Shown piece by piece: positions 1 through 5,900 of a stretch of DNA of 8,068 bases. Location of the stretch: assembly GCA_021443235.1 (NCBI GenBank), contig JABUUJ010000003.1, forward strand, positions 174,577 through 182,644. Reading direction: 5' to 3'. Source of the DNA: Muribaculaceae bacterium. Its GTDB lineage: Bacteria > Bacteroidota > Bacteroidia > Bacteroidales > Muribaculaceae. Each line of letters opens with the position of its first letter. The first letter of the stretch is position 1. The notes below the pieces were generated by a model. That model made no database searches. It was not told where the DNA came from and was given only the letters and a program-made list of their open reading frames with translations. Made by a program: the position numbers and the translations under genes.

Positions 1-1415
1 ACCGATGCGAGCTGGGCCGATGCGGTGTTTTGCGTGTCGGCGCTATGCACCACCTTTATGTCGTCGTAGTTGACAGTCGCCTCTTGCTGCGGGGCGTCGT
101 GATAGACCTTTACGCGCTTGGTAGTCTGCACTTTAAGCACCTGCCCGCGGTTCACCTTGTTGCCCTTGATGCCATTCATCGATGCCAGCGTGCGCTTGCT
201 CATGCCATATCGCGAAGCGATTTTGGCGAGCGTCTCACCGCGTTTCACCTTGTGCCGCGAGGTCACGGTCTTGGTTTCCCAAGTGTAGGAGCGTCCGTCG
301 TTGCCGCTATCAGAGTATCCGGCAGGCTCCACCAGTCCGCGCTGCGCATAGAGGTCGGTGCGGTAGTTGTAGATGCTGTCGGCGCTCATGATAAAGCTGT
401 AGACCTGAGTCGATGGCAGGCACAACGTGTAGCTGCGCTCGCTGTTGGCAGGAATTATATCGCTGCGATACTGCGGGTTAAGCGCGCGGATTTCCTCGAT
501 GGGCATGTTGAGCACACGCGAAATCTGGTTGAAGTGCACGCGTCGGGTCACGTTCACGGTGTCGGTGATAAGCGGTTTCTTGGCAAGACTCGGGCTGATG
601 TTGTGATACTTGAAATAGGTCATCACATAGTTGGCGGCGATAAACGCCGGCACATATCCGCGAGTCTCCTTGGGCAGGTAGGGATATATTTCCCAGAAGT
701 CCTTGTTGTCGCCACCAGCACGGCGCAGCGCCTTGTTGACGTTGCCCGGGCCGCAGTTATAGGCGGCGATGGCGAGCGACCAGTCGTTGTAGATGTTGTA
801 CAGGTTCTTGAGATAGACGGCGGCCTTGGCGCTCGAGCGATAGGGGTCGCGGCGCTCGTCAACGAGCGAGTTGACCTCCAGCCCCAGACCCTTGCCGGTG
901 CCCACCATGAACTGCCACAGGCCGCAAGCGCCAGCTCTCGACACAGCCACGGGGTTGAGGGCGCTCTCAATCACAGGCAGATACTTCAGCTCAAGCGGCA
1001 TTCCCTCTTGCTCAAGGGCCTGCTCAAAGATGGGCATGTAGTATAGGCTCATACCCAGCATTTCCTCTACCAGCGTGCGATGGCGCTTCACATATCGGTC
1101 GATGTAGGAGCGCACGATTTGGTTATAGGGCATCTCGATGGTAGTGGGCATATTCTGGAGTCGCTTTATATACTCCTCGTCGCTCACTTCGCCCGCGTCG
1201 CGCTTCTCGACGTCGGCATCGAGCACCGCATAGTTCTGGAGATACCAGTTCTGCATGAGTTCCCGGGTATCGGTCTCAAAACTCTCGGGCTCCACGATGT
1301 CGTTGTCGGTAATCGTGTCCTTGACCGAGAGTATGGTGTTGCGCTTGGCGGCCGACGATGTGAAAGCCGTGAGCGCACACAGGAATACGATAAATTTAAT
1401 GTAAAATCTATTCAT
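1..1415 (-). CDS. mltD: MltD-like lytic transglycosylase with LysM domain, 3' end outside window
   Basis: Membrane-bound or periplasmic murein transglycosylase that would cleave the MurNAc-GlcNAc bond of peptidoglycan without hydrolysis. About 471 residues are visible; the C-terminus is cut by the window edge. Residues 1-22 look like a Sec signal peptide (MNRFYIKF, a hydrophobic core, then SSA) and show no convincing lipobox, unlike E. coli MltD, a lipoprotein. The GH23 SLT domain spans about 120-275: catalytic Glu150 in VIESALNP, GLWQFM at 165-170 and AAYNCGPGNV at 217-226. A degenerate LysM-like segment lies near 287-333 (VHFNQISRVLNMPIEEIRALNP), and a clear LysM near 387-430 (HKVKRGETLAKIASRYGMS) should bind glycan. 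The ATG at 1415 gives the signal peptide and lies 21 nt after the DUF5683 stop, so the gene is probably the fourth of the parAB operon. The family is certain; the exact symbol is less so. Confidence 0.93.
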   Translation of the reverse strand, partial: MNRFYIKFIVFLCALTAFTSSAAKRNTILSVKDTITDNDIVEPESFETDTRELMQNWYLQNYAVLDADVEKRDAGEVSDEEYIKRLQNMPTTIEMPYNQIVRSYIDRYVKRHRTLVEEMLGMSLYYMPIFEQALEQEGMPLELKYLPVIESALNPVAVSRAGACGLWQFMVGTGKGLGLEVNSLVDERRDPYRSSAKAAVYLKNLYNIYNDWSLAIAAYNCGPGNVNKALRRAGGDNKDFWEIYPYLPKETRGYVPAFIAANYVMTYFKYHNISPSLAKKPLITDTVNVTRRVHFNQISRVLNMPIEEIRALNPQYRSDIIPANSERSYTLCLPSTQVYSFIMSADSIYNYRTDLYAQRGLVEPAGYSDSGNDGRSYTWETKTVTSRHKVKRGETLAKIASRYGMSKRTLASMNGIKGNKVNRGQVLKVQTTKRVKVYHDAPQQEATVNYDDIKVVHSADTQNTASAQLAS

Positions 1416-1436
1416 ATTTGGTTGGTTTTGTTTTTT

Positions 1437-2264
1437 CTAAAATTTAAAGGCACACTGCACTCCCACCGACGTGCTGCGCGACATGTCGCGGCCCTCGATC
1501 ACCGTAGGGGCGACACGCATCGACAAGTCGGGCGAGATGTCGAAATGGGCCAGTGAGGCGTCGACATAGGCGTCGATGACGCTCAGGGCATAGACCGCCA
1601 CCATCGAGATGATGCAGATGTCGCGATAGCGCCGGTAGTAGTCGCGCTTGTTTTTCAACGCCTTCTTCAGCCACTCCATGTCCAGATCCTCCTCCTTGAC
1701 GGTGGGTGGATACAGGTCCATGTAGCTGCGCGTCTCGGGGTCGTCGTCCATCGCGTCGCGATAGGCGCGGCTGTAGTCGGTGAGCATGCGGTTGTTCCAC
1801 GTCATGCCATAGCTTAGGCCCACAAAGGCGCCCACCACGATGGGCAGCTTCCAGTATCGGCGGTTGTAGATTTGTCCCAGCCCTGGGCACAACACACTCA
1901 GCCACAACGCCTTGATGGGATCGGGATTAAACACACGCTTCTTTCCCAGCGCTTCCACAGCGGCACTGTCGGGCGACTCAAGCATCTTCACGCCCTTGAG
2001 CGTGGCGATAGAGTCGGGGGTGCTGAGGTGAACGGTGTCGGCCTCCACGTTGGCCAGGGTGGCATGTGGCGATGGCGGCACCACCGTGTCGAGCATCTCG
2101 GTGCTGGCAGGCACCACCACCTGTGTGCGTCGGTGGCGCTCGGTGGTAGTGGTCGAGTCGGCAGACGCAAGGTCCTCAATGGGCATTGCCTCTACAACCA
2201 TAGCCAAGCACAGCATCATGGCTGCGCTGCACAGGCGTGCGAGATGGATAACAAGGTGCGTCAT
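1437..2264 (-). CDS. DUF5683 domain membrane protein
   Basis: A 275-residue protein of unknown function that I recognise as DUF5683, a family typically found between parB and a lytic transglycosylase gene in Bacteroidota. Residues 1-26 resemble a signal peptide (hydrophobic AAMMLCLAMVV, then EA). Residues 27-110 are a Thr/Ser/Pro/Val-rich, probably disordered stretch. The conserved core begins near 112 with FNPDPIKALWLSVLCPGLGQ and IYNRRYWKLP, followed by a hydrophobic segment at about 141-156. A charged region with many Asp, Lys and Tyr spans 165-213, and another hydrophobic segment 214-231 (ICIISMVAVYALSVIDAY). The C-terminus (GVQCAFKF) alternates like a beta strand and ends in Phe, as many outer-membrane proteins do, though a full beta-barrel is not evident. 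The start lies 31 nt after the parB stop and the stop is 21 nt before the transglycosylase gene, so co-expression is likely. A role in the envelope is inference from signal, membrane segments and neighbour only. Confidence 0.85.
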   Translation of the reverse strand: MTHLVIHLARLCSAAMMLCLAMVVEAMPIEDLASADSTTTTERHRRTQVVVPASTEMLDTVVPPSPHATLANVEADTVHLSTPDSIATLKGVKMLESPDSAAVEALGKKRVFNPDPIKALWLSVLCPGLGQIYNRRYWKLPIVVGAFVGLSYGMTWNNRMLTDYSRAYRDAMDDDPETRSYMDLYPPTVKEEDLDMEWLKKALKNKRDYYRRYRDICIISMVAVYALSVIDAYVDASLAHFDISPDLSMRVAPTVIEGRDMSRSTSVGVQCAFKF

Positions 2265-2295
2265 GTGCCTGCAGTGTCAAAAAAACTGTTGCAGT

Positions 2296-3186
2296 TTATT
2301 GTTTTAAAGTGTCAAAGATACTAATAATTTTCTTAAGTTCGGCCTCGTCACTGAACGGGAATGTTATTTTTCCTTTACCCTGTTCGTTGCAAGTGAACTT
2401 CACATCAACTCCAAACGAGCCCGCAAGATGCCTGCGCAAAATCTCATAATCTTTTGATGTCATGGGCTTTGCAGGTTTCTTTGGGGTCTCGGCAGGGACT
2501 TCTTCGGCCTCGCGATGCTGTTTCACGAGCTGCTCGACCTGGCGCACCGATAAACCTTTTTTTAATATCTCGTTATATAATTTTAACTGAACACTTGCCT
2601 TGTCGAGAGCCAGAAGTGCGCGCGCATGCCCCATGTCGAGGGCCTTGTCGCGCAAGCCCAGCTGCACCTCGGCGGGCAACTTGAGCAGGCGCAGGAAGTT
2701 GGCGATGGTAGCGCGGTTCTTGCCTATGCGTTCGCTCAGGCGTTCCTGTGTGAGATGATATTGGTCTATGAGTTTGCGGAAGGTGAGGGCAATCTCGATG
2801 GCGTTGAGGTCCTCGCGCTGGATGTTCTCGATGAGCGCCATCTCGGTGAGCTCGGCATCGTTGGCGGTGCGCACATAGGCGGGCACGGTGTCGAGTCCTG
2901 CCAGCTTGGCGGCGCGATAGCGGCGCTCGCCCGATATGATCTGGTAGGCGTGAGGCCCCACGCTGCGCAGTGTGAGCGGCTGGATGATGCCCAGCTCGCG
3001 AATCGACGATGCGAGTTCCTCAAGGGCGGTCTCGTCAAACGAGGTGCGGGGCTGGTCGGGGTTGGGCGTGATGCACGCGATTTCTATCTCATTGATTGCC
3101 GATGAGCCGCCGGTCTGCACATCGTCCATCGAGATGAGCGAGTCGAGTCCACGGCCCAGGGCATTACGTTTTTTTGGAATAGGCAT
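2296..3186 (-). CDS. parB: ParB/Spo0J chromosome partition protein
   Basis: Chromosomal ParB, the CTP-dependent clamp that loads at parS, spreads along DNA and stimulates ParA ATPase; 296 residues, normal for the family. The N-terminus (KKRNALGRGLDSLI, residues 5-18) is the conserved ParA-stimulating tail. Box I is at 38-47 (CITPNPDQPR) and the CTP-binding Box II at 86-97 (GERRYRAAKLAG). The segment ELTEMALIENIQREDLNAIE (112-131) is the classic ParB core. The helix-turn-helix lies around 146-170 (TQERLSERIGKNRATIANFL), with the parS-binding domain running on to about 225. A Pro/Lys/Glu-rich linker (228-242) leads to the C-terminal dimerisation domain (246-294). The ATG at 3186 exposes the conserved tail immediately. 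parA ends 57 nt upstream and DUF5683 starts 31 nt downstream, so this is the second gene of an operon. All key motifs are intact. Confidence 0.98.
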   Translation of the reverse strand: MPIPKKRNALGRGLDSLISMDDVQTGGSSAINEIEIACITPNPDQPRTSFDETALEELASSIRELGIIQPLTLRSVGPHAYQIISGERRYRAAKLAGLDTVPAYVRTANDAELTEMALIENIQREDLNAIEIALTFRKLIDQYHLTQERLSERIGKNRATIANFLRLLKLPAEVQLGLRDKALDMGHARALLALDKASVQLKLYNEILKKGLSVRQVEQLVKQHREAEEVPAETPKKPAKPMTSKDYEILRRHLAGSFGVDVKFTCNEQGKGKITFPFSDEAELKKIISIFDTLKQ

Positions 3187-3209
3187 GGTTATATTTTTGG
3201 TTCAAAAAA

Positions 3210-3237
3210 GTCAAAGTCAACGTCAACGTCAACGTCA
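3210..3237. repeat. Hexamer tandem repeat in the parA-parB gap
   Basis: The 57-nt gap between parA and parB is about half filled by a hexanucleotide repeat. On the plus strand it reads GTCAAA, then GTCAAC three times, then a partial GTCAT; on the coding strand the unit is GTTGAC. The array sits inside the transcribed leader of parB, about 24 nt upstream of its start codon. A change in copy number would move the spacing between the genes without altering either protein. Confidence 0.85.
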
Positions 3238-3243
3238 TAAAGA

Positions 3244-4011
3244 CTACCTGCGGTTTTTGGCAATCAGCTCCTTGGCAAGCTGCAGGTGGCTGGTGGCGCC
3301 ACGGCTCGACGGGTCGTAAAGGATTGCGGGCAAGCCATGGCTGGGCGCCTCGCTCAAGCGTATGTTGCGAGGAATCACGGCGTTAAACACCATGTCGCCA
3401 AAGTGGCTCTTGAGGTCCTCATACACCTGATTGGCAAGGCGCAGGCGTGCGTCATACATTGTGAGCAGGAAGCCCTCGATGCTCAACCGGGGGTTGAGCT
3501 TCGACTTGATGATGCGCACGGTGTTGAGCAGCTTGCTGATGCCGTCGAGTGCGAAATACTCGGCCTGAACCGGGATTATCACGCTGTCGGCAGCGGTGAG
3601 TGCGTTCACGGTGATTACGCCCAGCGACGGGCTGCAGTCGATAAGGATAAAGTCATAGGCGTCTTTCACGTCGGCTATGGCATTGCGCAGTGTGTTATCG
3701 CGGTCGGCTTTGTTGATCAGCTCCAGCTCGGCTCCCACCAGGTCGATGCGCGACCCGATGATGTCCAGCCCCTCGACACAGGTGCCCACGGTGGCGCTGT
3801 GCATGGGGTAGTCGTCGACCAGGCACTCATAGATGGTGGCGTTCATCTGCTTGGGCTCTACACCCAGGCCCGACGTGGCGTTGGCCTGCGGGTCGGCATC
3901 GATGAGAAGCACCTTCTTCTTGTGCACGGCGAGCGATGCTGCCAGGTTGATTGCGGTTGTGGTTTTGCCCACTCCACCCTTTTGATTTGCAATTGCTATT
4001 GTTTTTCCCAT
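3244..4011 (-). CDS. parA: ParA/Soj chromosome partition ATPase
   Basis: Deviant Walker-type ATPase of the ParA/MinD superfamily; the ATP-bound dimer binds the nucleoid nonspecifically and is released by ParB, which moves the parS-marked origin. From Met at 4011 the protein has 255 residues, normal for chromosomal Soj. Visible motifs: deviant Walker A KGGVGKTT (11-18, signature Lys11 and catalytic Lys16), Walker A' LLIDADPQ (35-42), Walker B FILIDCSPS (121-129, Asp125), PVQAEYFALDG (147-157) and IPRNIRLSEAPSHG (213-226), which carries the Arg of the DNA-binding surface. A start nine codons upstream (4038) is open, but it would add MYRETLLLF, absent from the family, and would overlap a parS-like half-site, so 4011 is preferred. 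No Shine-Dalgarno is obvious; the leader next to the ATG is AT-rich. It is the first gene of the parAB-DUF5683-transglycosylase operon. Confidence 0.97.
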   Translation of the reverse strand: MGKTIAIANQKGGVGKTTTAINLAASLAVHKKKVLLIDADPQANATSGLGVEPKQMNATIYECLVDDYPMHSATVGTCVEGLDIIGSRIDLVGAELELINKADRDNTLRNAIADVKDAYDFILIDCSPSLGVITVNALTAADSVIIPVQAEYFALDGISKLLNTVRIIKSKLNPRLSIEGFLLTMYDARLRLANQVYEDLKSHFGDMVFNAVIPRNIRLSEAPSHGLPAILYDPSSRGATSHLQLAKELIAKNRR

Positions 4012-4021
4012 AAATAATAAA

Positions 4022-4140
4022 AGTGTTTCACGGTACAAAGGAACTTTTTTTTTCGCAAATAACCTAACAATCAGGCTTAAATTTGCTTAAAGTGTTGATA
4101 AGTGGCACAAATTGTTAATAACTCCACGCCGTGAAACACT
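4022..4140. promoter_or_regulatory. Inverted parS-like half-sites upstream of parA
   Basis: AGTGTTTCACGG at 4022-4033 and its exact reverse complement CCGTGAAACACT at 4129-4140 form a perfect 12-bp inverted repeat separated by 95 bp. Each arm contains TGTTTCAC plus G, the left nine bases of the canonical bacterial parS, TGTTTCACGTGAAACA. Neither location has the full 16-bp palindrome: by eye the right-hand half of the first site and the left-hand half of the second are degenerate. The first arm starts 10 bp upstream of the parA start codon, in the probable leader. ParB binding here, for autoregulation or as a degenerate parS, is inference. Confidence 0.5.
4093..4121 (-). other. Two DnaA-box-like nonamers
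   Basis: On the minus strand TTATTAACA (4121-4113) and TTATCAACA (4101-4093) lie in the same orientation, 20 bp apart start to start. Each matches the DnaA box TTATNCACA at eight of nine positions and shares the same deviation, A for C at position 6. They sit between the two parS-like arms, in an AT-rich stretch upstream of parA. Two imperfect boxes are weak evidence for an origin and could arise by chance in AT-rich DNA. Confidence 0.3.
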
Positions 4141-4270
4141 GTTTTCGTGCTTTTCCGCCCGATGGCGATTTCGCGCCCACCGAGCCACAACCCCTGCCGC
4201 CACAGGAGGCCCCCTACTATTTGTGTTTTGCTTCATGATACATTGAATAAATTCACACCATTTTTTCCCG

Positions 4271-4278
4271 CAAAATTA
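4271..4278 (-). promoter_or_regulatory. Possible -7 element for the parAB operon
   Basis: The minus strand reads TAATTTTG followed by C, a perfect match to the Bacteroides -7 consensus TAnnTTTG. No TTTG-like -33 element lies 19-21 bp upstream, where the sequence is G-rich. If used, it would give the parA operon an untranslated leader of about 250 nt containing both parS-like arms. A promoter nearer the gene, around TTCCTTTG at 4036-4043, is an alternative but also lacks a well-spaced -33. Confidence 0.3.
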
Positions 4279-4350
4279 CCACCTCAACCATTCCCCCGCC
4301 CTCGTCAATAAAGCAAAGAGCCCCAATAAGCCCCAAACACGCCCCCTTTA

Positions 4351-4370
4351 GGGTGCATGTAGCAATGCCC
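4351..4370 (-). terminator. Small hairpin after the nuclease gene
   Basis: About 26 nt after the stop of the DUF1016 gene the minus strand can fold GGGCAT with ATGC(A)CCC, six pairs with one bulged A and a TGCTAC loop. No T-run follows on the minus strand, so a standard intrinsic terminator is doubtful. On the plus strand a short TTTT lies four bases beyond. Confidence 0.25.
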
Positions 4371-4395
4371 GTACTTTTCGTCTCTCCATACTATC

Positions 4396-5574
4396 CTACT
4401 TGTGCTGCAGTTCTTGTTCCAGCAGCATGATTCGTTGTTGCAGTTGCTCTATTGAAGGCAGTTGAGCCTGAAGTTCCTCAACCTGCACATTTGAATATTT
4501 TGCCACGCCAATAGGTGTGTTTATACCCATAAAACTATACTTGACTTCGGTTTGTCTCATGTCGCTGCAAATTAGCAAGCCTATTGTCGGGTTGTCTTCC
4601 TCTGTCTTCAGCAGGTCGTCAACAGCATTAACATAGAAATTTAGCTTCCCAGCATACTCTGGCGAGAACTTGCAGGTTTTAAGTTCAACGACGACATAGC
4701 AATGAAGTCTCAAGTGATAAAACAACATATCAATGCGTCGCGACACGCCATCTACGATGATTTCTTTCTGTCGTCCCACGAAAGAGAACCCATTGCCAAG
4801 CTCAAGAAGGAAGCGGGTGATATAGTGAGACAAAGCATCCTCTAACTGCAACTCATCATACTTCCTTGGCAGAGTGACAAAACCAAAATCGTAGTTCTCC
4901 TTGGTTATCTCTTGCACCATCTCGGCGTGCGGATGTGGCAGTTGCTCAGCGAAATTTGTGATTGCGAAACCTTGATTCTTGTACAGATTTGCTTTTATGC
5001 AGTTGATAAGGTTGCTTCTGCTCCATCCTTCTTCTATAGAATGGTAAATATAGAACAAGGCTTCTTCCACCGATTTGCATTTGTTTATTATCTCAACGTG
5101 ATGCCTCCAAGGTATATATGCAAACACCTCAGGAAATGACATTGCTCCTGCCTCTATTTCTTCGTGTAGAACGATATCCTTAATTTCTCTACCAGCTTGG
5201 TAGAGTTTTTCTTTCGCCTTAGTATCAATCAGTTGTAATTCTCTACCAGCCTGGTGGAGTTTTTCTGAATAGAACAAATACCATTTTTTCATGAACCAGA
5301 GATTTGCCACGCCAAATCCCTTCTCATTGGGAAATTCGGCTTTCAAATCGAGGCTGAGTTGCTCCACCACACCAGCGCCCCAACGCTGCTCGGCCTTGCG
5401 CATAACAAGGTCGCGCCCCAGTCGCCATTTCCATAGCAGGCTTTCCGAGTTCACCTTTACGGCAGCTCTTTCCTGCGCGTTATGGTATGTGGTCTTAAGT
5501 TCTCTAAGCCATGTGTAGTATTCTTGGTCGCACTTTACATTATGGCTGCTCACTATTATGGCATTGTCTTGCAT
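4396..5574 (-). CDS. DUF1016/YhcG-type PD-(D/E)XK nuclease
   Basis: A 392-residue YhcG-like protein: N-terminal DUF1016 helical domain (about 18-102) and C-terminal PD-(D/E)XK nuclease domain (about 225-365). The nuclease motif is readable: Asp282 in RRIDMLFYH, then Glu297 and Lys299 in CYVVVELKT, followed by FSPEYAGKLNFYVNAVDD. The conserved IPWRHHVEIINKCK (154-167) and EEGWSRSNL (181-189) are family hallmarks. Residues 366-392 are Gln/Leu/Glu-rich and probably coiled coil. The linker holds a duplicated motif, EKLHQAGREL (104-113) and EKLYQAGREI (122-131). The ATG at 5574 directly follows AAAAAAGG, and a good promoter lies 31 bp upstream. Codons are more A/T-ending than in gyrB or parAB, which with its flanking repeats suggests lateral acquisition. 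It separates gyrB from parA and is unlikely to be functionally tied to either. The cellular target is unknown; such proteins often occur near restriction or mobile loci, neither of which is visible here. Confidence 0.92.
   Translation of the reverse strand: MQDNAIIVSSHNVKCDQEYYTWLRELKTTYHNAQERAAVKVNSESLLWKWRLGRDLVMRKAEQRWGAGVVEQLSLDLKAEFPNEKGFGVANLWFMKKWYLFYSEKLHQAGRELQLIDTKAKEKLYQAGREIKDIVLHEEIEAGAMSFPEVFAYIPWRHHVEIINKCKSVEEALFYIYHSIEEGWSRSNLINCIKANLYKNQGFAITNFAEQLPHPHAEMVQEITKENYDFGFVTLPRKYDELQLEDALSHYITRFLLELGNGFSFVGRQKEIIVDGVSRRIDMLFYHLRLHCYVVVELKTCKFSPEYAGKLNFYVNAVDDLLKTEEDNPTIGLLICSDMRQTEVKYSFMGINTPIGVAKYSNVQVEELQAQLPSIEQLQQRIMLLEQELQHK
5182..5265 (-). repeat. Internal 54-bp-period duplication in the nuclease linker
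   Basis: Two 30-nt segments, 5236-5265 and 5182-5211, encode EKLHQAGREL and EKLYQAGREI and agree at 26 of 30 bases; the period is 54 bp (18 codons). The downstream copy contains a perfect 8-bp-arm palindrome, CTCTACCA-GCT-TGGTAGAG (5187-5205). The upstream copy has the same palindrome with one mismatch (5241-5259). The repeats sit between the DUF1016 domain and the conserved IPWRHH region, so they look like an expandable linker and not part of a catalytic fold. Confidence 0.8.
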
Positions 5575-5604
5575 CCTTTTTTATAAGATTATTGGTTTAG
5601 TGTG

Positions 5605-5636
5605 CAAATTTACAAATTGTTTCCCATTTTAAGAAA
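5605..5636 (-). promoter_or_regulatory. Bacteroides-type promoter of the nuclease gene
   Basis: On the minus strand TAAATTTG followed by C (5612-5605) is a perfect TAnnTTTG -7 element. TTTC (5636-5633) stands 20 bp upstream as a three-of-four match to the TTTG -33 element. The start codon at 5574 lies 30 nt downstream of the -7 element, leaving a short leader. The DUF1016 gene therefore has its own promoter, independent of gyrB. Confidence 0.6.
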
Positions 5637-5716
5637 CCGACATGGTCGTAAAAAGAAGATATTATGATTATTTGCGTTTTTGAAAGTAGCCGGTCATAAT
5701 CGTTATGGCAACCTTG

Positions 5717-5775
5717 CCCCCCCTTAGGGGATTTACAGCACTGCCTGCTACAGTGGGGGGATGTAGCAGGCAGTG
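5717..5775. repeat. REP-like perfect inverted repeat with G-rich loop
   Basis: CACTGCCTGCTACA (5739-5752) and TGTAGCAGGCAGTG (5762-5775) are exact reverse complements, giving a 14-bp stem with a 9-nt loop, GTGGGGGGA. Fifteen bases before the stem lies a run of seven C (5717-5723) in CCCC-TTA-GGGG, itself a small palindrome. The loop's six G could pair with that C-run, forming a pseudoknot or competing hairpins. No T-run follows on either strand, so an ordinary intrinsic terminator is unlikely. The position, about 125 bp beyond the gyrB stop, suits a REP-like repeat or an RNA-stabilising structure. Confidence 0.75.
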
Positions 5776-5798
5776 TGATGTGTCGTCGCGGCTGGACC

Positions 5799-5885
5799 TC
5801 AACCACGTTGAACCACGTCGAACAAAGTTAAACCACGTTGAACCATGTTGAACAAGGTTAAACCACGTTGAACAACGTCGAACAT
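5799..5885. repeat. Tandem 30-bp repeat built of 10-bp subunits
   Basis: Just downstream of gyrB, three copies of a 30-bp unit begin at about 5800, 5830 and 5860, each opening with AACCACGTTGAAC or a close variant. Each unit consists of three roughly 10-bp subunits of the form ACCACGTTGA, with variants such as ACCATGTTGA and ACAACGTCGA. The repeat period is close to one helical turn. The array can be read as a peptide (VQRGLTLFNM) only in a frame unrelated to gyrB and is probably not translated. Confidence 0.85.
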
Positions 5886-5900
5886 AGCGCCGTCGGCGCT
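5886..5900 (-). terminator. Hairpin at the gyrB stop codon
   Basis: AGCGCC-GTC-GGCGCT is a perfect 6-bp GC-rich stem with a 3-nt loop, and its first transcribed base is the last base of the gyrB stop codon. No T-tract follows on the minus strand (ATGTTCGACGTT), so it is at best a weak terminator or an mRNA 3'-end stabiliser. Confidence 0.35.

Noticed and set aside
242..248. GTTTCAC in the transglycosylase gene
   Set aside because: It is a seven-base match only, within the LysM coding sequence, with no palindrome.
30..1046. 338-codon plus-strand open frame
   Set aside because: It is antisense to the lytic transglycosylase gene, whose GH23 and LysM motifs read clearly on the minus strand.
2519..2534. 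TGTTTCACG inside parB as another parS half
   Set aside because: Only the left nine bases plus two scattered ones match, and it encodes part of the conserved KQHRE region, so codon constraint explains it.
3286..4017. 243-codon plus-strand open frame
   Set aside because: It is antisense to parA and has no family resemblance.
4012..4038. Upstream Met for parA adding nine residues
   Set aside because: ParA proteins start right at MGKTIAIANQ; the extension is not family-like and overlaps the parS-like arm.
5597..5806. 69-codon minus-strand frame between gyrB and the nuclease gene
   Set aside because: It runs through the inverted repeat, the C-run and the nuclease promoter, and has no domain, so translation is unlikely.
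5799..5885. CRISPR array
   Set aside because: Repeats are contiguous with no unique spacers and no cas genes; this is a simple tandem repeat.
5575..5899. tRNA or other structured RNA gene
   Set aside because: No cloverleaf or TTCRA T-loop pattern was found by eye in this gap, nor in 4012-4395 or 7877-8068.
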